Assembly: GCA_029974225.1 (NCBI GenBank)
Contig: JARKSP010000016.1
Coordinates: forward strand, 1 to 33,354
DNA: 33,354 nucleotides
Origin: Erysipelotrichaceae bacterium
Lineage (GTDB): Bacteria; Bacillota_I; Bacilli_A; Erysipelotrichales; Erysipelotrichaceae
Direction of reading: 5' to 3'
Both the position numbers and the translations under genes were made by a program. Shown in pieces: positions 15,175-22,905 of the stretch. The notes beneath the pieces were generated by a model. That model was not told the origin of the DNA and made no database searches. It saw nothing but the letters and a program-made list of their open reading frames with translations. The first letter of the stretch is position 1. The number at the start of each line of letters is the position of its first letter.

Positions 15175-17478
15175 TCACTTTAAGCTTAGAGCATAAACGC
15201 TTTCTATTCTTTCTAACACTTGGTCCGCTCCCTCTTGTGGGCCTAATTCTGCAAAATCTTTATCTGCCATTTTAAACATATCGTACTTTCCTTCGCCAAG
15301 ATAAAGAAGTACATACTGTTTTAACATTTGTTCTTTAAGATATTCATACTGAATATCAGGATAATCTTGAATTCTTTTGTAAGCATCATGACCGATGTTG
15401 ACATATATTGTTCTCCCAATTCCTGGAGTAAACCAAGAGCGTTTGAAGTTTTCTGGCGCATCAATACTTTTAACATCAAAGGCATCATCCTTTCCACTTT
15501 TCTCATCACGATTTAAATATAACTTAAAATGATAATGTGTTATTTTATCGCCTTTTTCAAATTCGCCATCATCTTCAGTAGCGATAAGTCTAGCCCTTAA
15601 CTCTAAGATGCCCGCAGTTAAATGCTGTTCAAATACGCTCTTAGTAAAAATGATGTCATCGAGATATTCTGTAACTATATCCTCAAAAGGCTTAACTGTT
15701 CCACTTAAAGAATCAATATCAATAATTTTAGGGCAAGTTATGTCACTAGCATTGTGTATGCTTATATTTAAGCGATAATTTAGTTCGTGATTGCGTTTGT
15801 TCTCAATTCTGTAGCACACTTTGCTTATTTTCTCATCAAAATTTATCCTACGACTCCCCTCAACTGGAAGTCTGCATTCATGAAGTGTGAGACTCACAAT
15901 GTCTCTGCTGTTAAAAGGGCGATCTATATCATAAAAATAAGGTAATTCCTTTTTCTTTTCTCTTCCACTACCCCTAACTTTCACAGAAAGAATTATGCGA
16001 TTCTCTGCTAAATACTCTGAATTTTCATTAGAAATAGTATGGGAAAATTGTTGTGTAAGAAAATTATTGGATTCAACAGTTACTTCACCATTTGATATTT
16101 TTGATATAACTGAACCAGTTTTAGGGTTTAGAACATATAGGTTATATTCGAATTTCTTATTGGTTGAGTATGAACTCTTTATTCTCATTTTAAAATCTAT
16201 TGTATCTCCCGTAGTAACCTTTTCAGAGCCTGTAATAGGATATTTAATATCCTGCCAACGAACATCGAAGTCCGATTTTTGAGGACCTTTACCCAGATCT
16301 TCAAATCCAAGCCTATCAAAAAGGTGTTGAATGTCGCCAGCAATTTCCTTAAGTTCATCGTTTAGCTTTTTATCTTCATGTTCTTTATCTTTTATGAAAC
16401 CCCACTCTATTAGATTTGCTCGCATCTTCTCGTTACAATAATTTTTGAGCTTTTGATAAGCAGAATTTAGCTTTTTGCCTTTACTAACACCAAAATGAAT
16501 CTTGTCCTCAATTTGAGAGAGTTCGTATTCCCACTCTTCATCAACTTCGATATATCCCCAAAACTTTCCTTTAATTTTTTCAGGTATATCCTTTATATCA
16601 ACTTCTCCTATTTTCATTCCTTTTCTATAATAAGATATTCCCTGCCAGTCATTTCCGCCCCCTTTAAAAACATAAAGTCCGAAATGCTTAACCCTATAAT
16701 TACTTTCATAGTATTCAGGCTTCTCAAGTTCAAAGAAGTGCGTAGCGTTTTTTATATTAGCAGGAATTTCTACAGGAGTTCTATTTATTGAAATTGATGA
16801 TGTATCATCTAAACGCCCAATGATTAGCCACCACGATTCTTGTATAAACTCAACTATTTTTCCGTTTTCAATAGATTCAACAAGCTCATCTTGCGGGTCT
16901 TTAATAATAATACGTGTACCTACAGTCATTTTCTCTGAAAGGCCAGTTTTATCTATAATGTATTTTTTTGCTTCATATCCTTCTAAAGCTTTCCGCATTA
17001 CTCGGCCGACATCGTTAATATTAGCTACATACTGTCCGTCTTCACGTAAGGAATCAAAATAATAAATATATTCTTTTGATGCTACCGAATATACACTCTT
17101 TCCGACTCCAAATAACCCTCCTCCAGTTTCATTCCCGCCGGAATTAAACATGGAAGTAAACCTCGAAAGTCTTTCTTCTGGAGGAAGAACGTCACCACGA
17201 TTCATTTGTTCATTAATTAAATCAGTATGGATGTTCTTTCCTGTTAGTCCAACTGTACCCGAATCCTCAACAACAAGAAATCGACCACAATCATTTTCCA
17301 TTAATGAAATATCACAGGACCAATTCTTCCATTTATTAGTCTTTCTTGCACCTGCAGCATTTTGTATTGCATCCTTCTGGAATCCATTAGGAAGTGTGAC
17401 ACCAGCATCAGTATATGCTCCCAAAATCCATTCTACATTTTTTTTATAATTCTGGGGAATCTGTGTCAAAGTCTTCAT
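15175..17478 (-). CDS. GHKL (MutL/MORC/Hsp90-like) ATPase of a restriction-like system
   Basis: This 767-residue cytoplasmic protein has an N-terminal GHKL ATPase domain. The N-box is QKDAIQNAAGAR (Asn40), the G1 motif is VVEDSGTVGLTG (Asp72), the ATP lid is GGGLFGVGKSVY (119-130) and the fourth motif is VGTRIIIKDP near 190. About 500 residues of no recognised domain follow, with beta-rich stretches around 420-640. No nuclease, helicase or methylase motif is seen. Comparative genomics (Iyer, Abhiman and Aravind, 2008) described MutL/MORC-type ATPases beside cytosine methylases in predicted restriction systems, and this neighbourhood fits. It probably dimerises on ATP binding and acts on DNA with its operon partners. 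AGGAGGT precedes the ATG at 17478. Confidence 0.85.
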   Translation of the reverse strand: MKTLTQIPQNYKKNVEWILGAYTDAGVTLPNGFQKDAIQNAAGARKTNKWKNWSCDISLMENDCGRFLVVEDSGTVGLTGKNIHTDLINEQMNRGDVLPPEERLSRFTSMFNSGGNETGGGLFGVGKSVYSVASKEYIYYFDSLREDGQYVANINDVGRVMRKALEGYEAKKYIIDKTGLSEKMTVGTRIIIKDPQDELVESIENGKIVEFIQESWWLIIGRLDDTSSISINRTPVEIPANIKNATHFFELEKPEYYESNYRVKHFGLYVFKGGGNDWQGISYYRKGMKIGEVDIKDIPEKIKGKFWGYIEVDEEWEYELSQIEDKIHFGVSKGKKLNSAYQKLKNYCNEKMRANLIEWGFIKDKEHEDKKLNDELKEIAGDIQHLFDRLGFEDLGKGPQKSDFDVRWQDIKYPITGSEKVTTGDTIDFKMRIKSSYSTNKKFEYNLYVLNPKTGSVISKISNGEVTVESNNFLTQQFSHTISNENSEYLAENRIILSVKVRGSGREKKKELPYFYDIDRPFNSRDIVSLTLHECRLPVEGSRRINFDEKISKVCYRIENKRNHELNYRLNISIHNASDITCPKIIDIDSLSGTVKPFEDIVTEYLDDIIFTKSVFEQHLTAGILELRARLIATEDDGEFEKGDKITHYHFKLYLNRDEKSGKDDAFDVKSIDAPENFKRSWFTPGIGRTIYVNIGHDAYKRIQDYPDIQYEYLKEQMLKQYVLLYLGEGKYDMFKMADKDFAELGPQEGADQVLERIESVYALSLK

Positions 17479-17493
17479 AGCATAACCTCCTGT

Positions 17494-17730
17494 TTATTCT
17501 AAAGTAAATTTGGAACCCTTGTTACTATCTATTCGATTAAATTTTTTCTTTGCTTCTCTAACCTCTGTTTCAATAGCATTAAAAATCTTATCTATATCCT
17601 GTTGAGTGTATTCATAAACATTTGAGTTAGAGCAATTACTTAGAAGTTGAATCATATTAATTATCTTGTTTGTTCGTGCTTCAGCTAATCTTACAAACCT
17701 TTCTCTTTTAGTTTCTTGTTTTTTTTCCAC
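17494..17730 (-). CDS. small charged protein leading the ATPase operon
   Basis: This 78-residue protein starts with GTG at 17730 (GGAG seven bases before). It is Lys/Glu/Arg-rich and predicted helical: ETKRERFVRLAEARTNKIIN and then TQQDIDKIFNAIETEVREAKKKF. I recognise no named family. Its start is close to the strong promoter at 17760-17788, and the ATPase gene follows 15 bases after its stop. The position and size suggest an accessory subunit or a small regulator of the ATPase; there is no direct evidence. Confidence 0.75.
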   Translation of the reverse strand: MEKKQETKRERFVRLAEARTNKIINMIQLLSNCSNSNVYEYTQQDIDKIFNAIETEVREAKKKFNRIDSNKGSKFTLE

Positions 17731-17759
17731 GATAGTTCTCCATTCTTTATTCTAATGAA

Positions 17760-17788
17760 ATTATATCACATTAAATATATTATGTAAA
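17760..17788 (-). promoter_or_regulatory. sigma-A promoter of the ATPase operon
   Basis: On the minus strand TTTACA (17783-17788) and TATAAT (17760-17765) are separated by exactly 17 bases. They lie about 30 bases before the GTG start of the small gene. This is one of the best promoters in the window and shows that the ATPase operon is transcribed separately from the methyltransferase. Confidence 0.75.
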
Positions 17789-17865
17789 CAATATTTTTAA
17801 TATATTATATATATTTTTCAAATATACGTAATATAATTTAATTAATTTCAAAATTAGTGTAAAAT

Positions 17866-17901
17866 AAATAGACATAAAAATAAAATATTTCATGTCTATT
17901 T
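17866..17901 (-). terminator. possible terminator of the methyltransferase operon
   Basis: AAATAGACAT at 17866-17875 pairs with ATGTCTATTT at 17892-17901 around an AT-only loop. T-rich sequence follows on the minus strand. The stem has few G-C pairs, so it may be weak and allow read-through into the ATPase operon. Confidence 0.5.
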
Positions 17902-17914
17902 GTAGTTTTTTATA

Positions 17915-19516
17915 CTATCTTATAATACTTAGCAAATGTTCAGCAATTCCTTTTGCTAGAAGTGGAGGCACCGCATTTCCAACTTGTTGATATTGAGAAT
18001 CTTTTGTACCCATAAACTCAAAATAATCTGGAAATGATTGTAGCCTTGCTGCCTCACGCACTGAAATCGCACGATCAAGCTTAGGGTGAATCCACATTGA
18101 TTTTCTTACATTTACTACAGTGCCGGACGGTTCATCCGGGTGTAATCGTAAATATATAGTATTCTGCGTTCTCTCTGGTTTTGTGTAGCTAGACTTCATT
18201 TCGATTGAAAGGCTATGGAAATTTTCCCCAGGTTTAATAACTTTAAATCTTTTCATTGCTGTATCAGTTGTTTTTGTAGTAATGTGATTTTTGACTGAAG
18301 TGCTATTCGTCCTCATTGTTTTCGCATACTCACTTATCGTATCATTTTCCCAGTAGGTAACAGCTTCATATTTGAACTCATATCCTACATCATACCCTTG
18401 CAAATCAAGGATTGCATCATCAACTGTGGGAACGCTTATATTTTTAGGTTCTTTCGGGAGTTTCGGAATAACATCAGGATGAATTTCTTTACGTATTCCC
18501 ATAACAATATAACGTTTTCGCTCTTGAGGAACTCCAAACCATTTTGCATTTAAAGTGTCTCCAACCTGTACATATTCTCCATTCAATATGGCATTTATAT
18601 AATCAATTACAGAATAAGAATGCGTTGTGAACACTAAAAAACCTTCATCATCAATAGTGTAATCGCCAATAATTCTGTTTTTATGAATTTCCTGAATAAC
18701 ACTAAACAGTTTATGTAGCGCAACTATATACTCTATTTCTTCTTTGAAGTTTGCAACAATGTTGTTTAAAAGGCCTCCCTTAATAATTTCTAATCTACTA
18801 ATAATCGCAATAATAGCTTTATCTTTTTGAGTAACGTAACTATTACAATAATTATCAATTAAAAGGATTACTCTTTTGGTTTGTTTTTCCAAAAAATTTG
18901 GAAGTCGTTTGGCATTTAATATGTTTTTATTCAAAACATTTAGAAGTTTAAATAAATCTTCAGGAATTAAATATTTGTCAAAATTTAAACTATTCACATC
19001 CGCAAAATCAATACCTTCGAAATTACTTTTGCCTAGACGAATAACATCTCTTCGCTTTGGAATCTTATAACCTTTTTGTCTTAGTTCATTTATGGTATGT
19101 TCATCCTTATATGATTCATAGAAACGATGCGTATCCGAACGTAACGAACTTACATTTTCCATTATAAATGCTTCTGGCTGAATTTCTTTGATTGCACGAA
19201 AATACTCTTTTATGAGGTCATTATTCATGCAAACGAGATTTTTCTTTTGTCTGTTTGCATTGGAAAAACCCTGGCATGGTGGACCACCAATAATTACATC
19301 AATACCCCCAAGTTTTTCTTTCAATGAAGTAAAATCATAACCTACTACATTATCTATAAAAGTAAAGTCTTCACATTTTTTAGCGATATTTACACTATAT
19401 GTAGCCCTTGCATTCTTGTCTATTTCAGCCGCTGCTAGGATTTTAAATTTACCAGCAAGTTGAAAACCAAGGCTTAGTCCTCCTGCGCCGGCAAACAAAT
19501 CAATTGTTTTTAGCAT
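17915..19516 (-). CDS. DNA (cytosine-5) methyltransferase
   Basis: This 533-residue C5-cytosine methyltransferase transfers a methyl group from S-adenosylmethionine to cytosine in a specific DNA sequence. Motif I is DLFAGAGGLSLGF (6-18). Motif IV is GGPPCQGFSNANR with catalytic Cys81. Motif VI is ENV (120-122), motif VIII is PQERKRYIVMG near 330, the RLQ region is near 490 and motif X is QVGNAVPP near 511. The stretch between motifs VI and VIII is about 200 residues, longer than usual, indicating an insertion. The target-recognition region lies roughly at 350-460. The start ATG overlaps the end of the HTH gene by 17 bases. It should protect self DNA in the island's presumed defence system. 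The recognition sequence cannot be read from the protein. Confidence 0.95.
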   Translation of the reverse strand: MLKTIDLFAGAGGLSLGFQLAGKFKILAAAEIDKNARATYSVNIAKKCEDFTFIDNVVGYDFTSLKEKLGGIDVIIGGPPCQGFSNANRQKKNLVCMNNDLIKEYFRAIKEIQPEAFIMENVSSLRSDTHRFYESYKDEHTINELRQKGYKIPKRRDVIRLGKSNFEGIDFADVNSLNFDKYLIPEDLFKLLNVLNKNILNAKRLPNFLEKQTKRVILLIDNYCNSYVTQKDKAIIAIISRLEIIKGGLLNNIVANFKEEIEYIVALHKLFSVIQEIHKNRIIGDYTIDDEGFLVFTTHSYSVIDYINAILNGEYVQVGDTLNAKWFGVPQERKRYIVMGIRKEIHPDVIPKLPKEPKNISVPTVDDAILDLQGYDVGYEFKYEAVTYWENDTISEYAKTMRTNSTSVKNHITTKTTDTAMKRFKVIKPGENFHSLSIEMKSSYTKPERTQNTIYLRLHPDEPSGTVVNVRKSMWIHPKLDRAISVREAARLQSFPDYFEFMGTKDSQYQQVGNAVPPLLAKGIAEHLLSIIR

Positions 19517-19721
19517 TTAAAATTGCCTCCCGATCTTCTTTTGTTAACTTATTGTTATCACACATCCATGCATCTATTTCGCTAATTTTGAACTTCCACT
19601 TCCTTTCAATTTTGTACGCAGGCATGTTTTGCGTTTTTATCATCTTTTTAATAGTATCTCTACTTAAACCAAGATACTTGCAAATTTCCTGCATAGAGAC
19701 CCAGCGTTCTTCTTGAAGCAT
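19500..19721 (-). CDS. excisionase-family helix-turn-helix protein
   Basis: This is a protein of about 73 residues with the MerR/AlpA-like winged helix of excisionases: WVSMQEICKYLGLSRDTIKKMI, then MPAYKIERKWKFKISEIDAWM. Two adjacent ATGs exist (19724 and 19721). AGGAGG lies six bases before the second, which I prefer. The gene overlaps the methyltransferase start by 17 bases. It may act as a controller of the methyltransferase operon, binding the dyad at 19767-19780, or be a recombination directionality factor. No integrase is present in the window, which favours the regulator reading. Confidence 0.85.
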   Translation of the reverse strand: MLQEERWVSMQEICKYLGLSRDTIKKMIKTQNMPAYKIERKWKFKISEIDAWMCDNNKLTKEDREAILNAKNN

Positions 19722-19749
19722 CATTCTCCTCCTATCTTAACATATTGAA

Positions 19750-19780
19750 ATTATAGCATACTTTAACGGTTAAACAACCG
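19750..19780 (-). promoter_or_regulatory. promoter and operator-like dyad of the HTH/methyltransferase operon
   Basis: On the minus strand TTGTTT (19772-19777) and TATAAT (19750-19755) are separated by 16 bases, about 30 bases before the HTH start. The dyad CGGTT-AAAC-AACCG at 19767-19780 covers the -35 box. A bound protein there would block RNA polymerase, consistent with autoregulation by the HTH product. Confidence 0.6.
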
Positions 19781-19928
19781 CTATATATCGCTTTTTTATA
19801 CTAATAAAAGCTAACAATTACTAACAATCATTATAATCACTTGCTTCTCATTTAGTTTTTAATAAGCGATTGTAGATTTTAAATTAATATAATCTCACAG
19901 TTTTTCATAAAAACGTCAGATTTCAGCT

Positions 19929-20258
19929 TATCATGAGGCTATTTTTCTTGGGGAACTATTAGAAAAATACAATATTTCTATTTCAGAGAGGAGTAAATTT
20001 TGGGACGAAATAAAAGATTTGGCTACTAAAGAAGAAAGAAAGCGTAACGAAGGTGCACATTCTGTGACACGTAGTTTTTATCAGAAATTCTATATTTTAT
20101 CTCAACAAGATAAAAAAACTGTTGAAAAATTAACTTGGAGGCAGTGGCAAGACCTGCTTGATCGCGTTGGCAACAGAGAAGATGAACGTATCTTCGATTG
20201 GATAAAGCTGCTGACAGAAGAAATGTGCTATGACACATTTTCAGAATTGATTAATTAA
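19929..20258 (+). pseudogene. truncated second copy of the helical defence protein gene
   Basis: These 110 codons, in one open frame and ending at TAA, match the helical protein at 14400-15164. They begin inside its YKYHLGLFLGELLEKYN segment, so the first 50-odd residues and the start codon are missing. They also lack 90 internal codons, joining IKLLTEEMCYD in frame. The deletion lies between two ACAGAA repeats that are still present in the intact copy. There is no ribosome binding site. The frame has stayed open with few substitutions, which suggests a recent origin or that the segment is sometimes expressed after recombination. Confidence 0.85.
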
Positions 20259-20307
20259 ACCATGTTTTAACAGAGGGTACATTGTATAAATTGTTGAGTC
20301 TTTACAC

Positions 20308-20371
20308 ATTGCGAGTGTTCTTACAGGATTTGAGAAGATAGCATATTCTCAAATCCTAAACACTCAGCAAT
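20308..20371 (+). terminator. second copy of the long hairpin
   Basis: This is the same 64-base interrupted palindrome as at 14287-14350, in opposite orientation, followed by ATTTTTT on the plus strand. It differs by one base in the loop (GCATATT against GCAGATT). It would end transcripts leaving the island rightwards. Confidence 0.6.
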
Positions 20372-20426
20372 TAGATATTTTTTGACTTGAAGTAGCTTAC
20401 TGCTACTCATTTTCTTGTTTGTATCA

Positions 20427-20742
20427 AGAATTTCAGTTTTGAAATGGTCACATATCGGGTATTTAGATTGACCGACACAGTTATAATGCATTTTCATAAC
20501 CATCAAATAATATGTGTATAGAAATTCTCTCAGTCTTTGCGAGAAAATAAAGCCACTTGTAAAACTTTATCTGAATTTCACAAATGTATTAAAGAGGAAA
20601 AGGATTGCTGTGTTGCTTAAGCAATACAGCAATTTTCAAATTTCGTGCTTTGCGAAAGCTCTGAAACCTTTTAGGTTACTAAGTTTCTCTCCTTTAGCAT
20701 TATTATGTCATTCTCCCCTGTAAATAGTACTTAAATCATGAC
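20427..20742. other. right flank of the island, no supported gene
   Basis: This 316-base stretch contains one clear element, the palindrome at 20604-20632. Short open frames on both strands have no ribosome binding sites or family resemblance that I can defend. It may hold decayed coding DNA. Confidence 0.4.
20604..20632 (+). terminator. bidirectional hairpin terminator
   Basis: ATTGCTGT-G-TTGC pairs with GCAA-T-ACAGCAAT around TTAA, an almost perfect 29-base palindrome followed by TTTTC on the plus strand. On the minus strand it is followed by CCTTTTCC. It may terminate the serine hydrolase gene ending at 20743 as well as rightward transcripts. Confidence 0.6.
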
Positions 20743-22503
20743 CTATATCAGCCAGAAACAGCCCATCTGCCAGTAAATAATATTAACAGCTGCTATCAGC
20801 AAGCAGATACAGATACCATACAGATCCCAAGGCTTAAGATAGGCTGTCTTGCCTTTCTTAAACTGTCTGAAGCCATAAACAATTAAAAACAGCATTACCA
20901 AAGCGGCTAAGCCAATTGCGGCAAAGACCAGACGGTAGGAAATTAAAAACCACTGTTTAAAAGATAATAAAGATGGAATAATCAAAACAAAGGCTATCAC
21001 CGGAAAAAGAACCAGGACTATCGCTAACGGATAGAAAAACGGCATTCTGTCGGGGCTGTTCTTTTTTCTGATTTTTCGAACAAGGAAAATTATCAGATGT
21101 CTTAAAATGTTTACCAGACAGTAAATAAGACTCAGCAGATACAGAACCAGCACTATGATATCCCAAATAATATCCCTGATTCCAATTTTAAGAAAATCAC
21201 AGTAAGGACCGGCGATAACATCAGTATCAAGCTCATCATTTCTGGTAATGGCGTACTCATTGAAATCATTTTCTTCAATACCCACCACCGACAGCAGACT
21301 GTAGATTTTCAAAGGTCCGTGACTAATGGTTCTGGCGACTCTGGCTAAACCGACATAAGCTGTTTTAGGTCCCTGATAGCTGCCGAAAAGCAGTTCCGGC
21401 AGCAGATAGTTGTAAATATGTTCACCGGCCTGATTGGTCTGAATGACCATGCCGATGCCATTTTCCAAGTCCAGCAGAATATGGCTGGAACAGCCGGCTG
21501 TATTACCGCCATGGCCAATTATAGGGCTGGCAAAGTTATCTAAGGCCCAGAAGCCATGATAGTTTCGGGGAATGTCGGTTTCTGGAAAGTATAGCGATGG
21601 TGAAAACAGAAGCTGATAGGTTCCCGGATTTTTAAACAGGACTGTCTCCTTTGATAAAAGGGCTTGGGCGAATTTCTGCATATCACCGATAGTTGAAGTA
21701 CAGGCTCCGGCCGGATACATGATAATGTAGTTCATGTTCGGTTCAATTTCCTTTAGACCCTGATATATTTTAAGCGCCATCCTTTTTTCCTTGACTGACT
21801 GATTATCACTTAAATCTGGTCTAATGGCGGTATCATTCATTCCTAACGGTTCAAAAATATGCTTTCTGACATAGCTGTCATATGAGATACCGGAAACACA
21901 TTCCACAATATAGGCCGCCAGAGTGGTACCCCAGTTGCTGTAGGCGCAGACTAATCCTGGTTTAAACACCTGTCTGGGCTGATAGGTCTGTAAATATTCT
22001 TTCAGAGAAATAATACGCTCTGCTTTATCGGTAGCCATGCCGATGATGGTTTCTTCAAAACCGGCATTGTGATTCATCAGATTAAGCATCGTTAGCGGTT
22101 CAGAAAAAACTCTGTTTTTCAGAAAACCTTCCGGCAGATATCTGTTAATATCCTCTTCCAACACTATTTTTCCCTGTTCAACCAGCTGCATTACACTTAC
22201 CCAGACTAAAAGCTTGGAAACGGAACCCCATTCCATTACACTATCTTCGGTAACAGGAACTTTATTGGCCATATCTGTATAACCAAATGAGTTTCGATAC
22301 AAAGTCTCTTTTTCACTAAAGACTGCAACACTCATTCCTGCTGTTGTTTCCTTGTTTTGAGCAACATATTCTTCAATTCTCCGACCAATGTCACTGAAAC
22401 TATCATTATCGATGTCAGCTGCCCTAACCTGATATGGGGCAATCAGGTTTACCATCAGCATACATATCAGACTGCATATAATAATCAAACTTTTTATCTT
22501 CAT
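20743..22503 (-). CDS. serine hydrolase of beta-lactamase/PBP fold with C-terminal membrane domain
   Basis: This 586-residue exported protein has a signal peptide (LIIICSLICMLMVNLIAPYQVRA) followed by a class-C-beta-lactamase-like domain. The nucleophile motif is SVSK (Ser94, Lys97), the second motif is YSN (188-190) and the third is HGG (331-333) in place of KTG. These mark the Beta-lactamase/esterase-EstB/DD-peptidase group. Four hydrophobic helices follow at about 435-586, so the enzyme is held at the outer membrane face. Members include D-aminopeptidases, esterases and peptidoglycan hydrolases; true antibiotic resistance is uncommon. It is monocistronic and lies just right of the island. 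The substrate is unknown. Confidence 0.9.
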   Translation of the reverse strand: MKIKSLIIICSLICMLMVNLIAPYQVRAADIDNDSFSDIGRRIEEYVAQNKETTAGMSVAVFSEKETLYRNSFGYTDMANKVPVTEDSVMEWGSVSKLLVWVSVMQLVEQGKIVLEEDINRYLPEGFLKNRVFSEPLTMLNLMNHNAGFEETIIGMATDKAERIISLKEYLQTYQPRQVFKPGLVCAYSNWGTTLAAYIVECVSGISYDSYVRKHIFEPLGMNDTAIRPDLSDNQSVKEKRMALKIYQGLKEIEPNMNYIIMYPAGACTSTIGDMQKFAQALLSKETVLFKNPGTYQLLFSPSLYFPETDIPRNYHGFWALDNFASPIIGHGGNTAGCSSHILLDLENGIGMVIQTNQAGEHIYNYLLPELLFGSYQGPKTAYVGLARVARTISHGPLKIYSLLSVVGIEENDFNEYAITRNDELDTDVIAGPYCDFLKIGIRDIIWDIIVLVLYLLSLIYCLVNILRHLIIFLVRKIRKKNSPDRMPFFYPLAIVLVLFPVIAFVLIIPSLLSFKQWFLISYRLVFAAIGLAALVMLFLIVYGFRQFKKGKTAYLKPWDLYGICICLLIAAVNIIYWQMGCFWLI

Positions 22504-22764
22504 AACTGACTTTTTTTCCTTCCCTGGCTATACATAAACATTTATATTTCATATTTTCTTATATTAGTGATAACTGGTAACGCCTGTCTTGCATCACCCG
22601 TCACAATTATGATACACACAGATTACATCATAAAAGCAAGTAAAATTCTGATAAAGATTTTCCCAATTCTGTATAAATTCTGATTTTAAAAACCGCTATA
22701 GCTAACACTGGCTTATCGCATCCGGGTATTAAATATTTATTTTATTTCCTGATAAGCACACCTA

Positions 22765-22799
22765 AAAAGAAGTGAATTTGTTTAAAAATCACTTCTTTT
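22765..22799 (-). terminator. rho-independent terminator, distal
   Basis: AAAAGAAGTGA at about 22765-22775 pairs with TCACTTCTTTT at 22789-22799. T runs occur on both sides, so it may act in either direction. It is the second of two hairpins after the PTS operon. Confidence 0.7.
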
Positions 22800-22807
22800 C
22801 TATTTAA

Positions 22808-22842
22808 GGTCAGATTTCATTCTGTTTTAAATTTATCTGACC
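22808..22842 (-). terminator. hairpin downstream of PTS operon
   Basis: GGTCAGAT at 22808-22815 pairs with ATCTGACC at 22835-22842, with AAG/CTT extending the stem outwards. No long T run follows, so termination may depend on the next hairpin. Confidence 0.5.
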
Positions 22843-22905
22843 CTTAAAAGGATGAAACAATGCCTAATACTTGTCAGCTACCTCTTTTTCAAATTCTATA
22901 ATTGA

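Larger units (their letters stand above)
19929..20426 (+). repeat. right arm of large inverted repeat flanking the island
   Basis: This 498-base arm is the reverse-complement partner of 14232-14999 after allowing for the 270-base deletion. It carries the truncated gene, the same 64-base hairpin (20308-20371) and the same downstream stretch ending at GTATCA (20426). Mismatches are few, especially after the stop codon. Confidence 0.92.
22504..22905. other. intergenic region with two hairpins
   Basis: This stretch of about 400 bases should carry the serine hydrolase promoter near its left end and terminators of the PTS operon at its right end. I see no gene. The two hairpins at 22765-22799 and 22808-22842 are listed separately. 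Confidence 0.5.

Noticed and set aside
20019-20258. Independent small gene of 79 codons in the right arm
   Set aside because: It needs a TTG start inside a conserved segment without a ribosome binding site. It is the truncated copy of the 254-residue gene.
20321-20506. Minus-strand frame with CVGQSKYPICDHF, suggestive of a zinc-ribbon transposase start
   Set aside because: It has only two cysteines, no ribosome binding site, and half of it runs through the duplicated hairpin region. Not enough to call a gene.
20743-22503. Annotating the serine hydrolase as an antibiotic-resistance beta-lactamase
   Set aside because: HGG replaces KTG and there is a long membrane domain, as in esterase or D-aminopeptidase relatives. 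Resistance is not supported.
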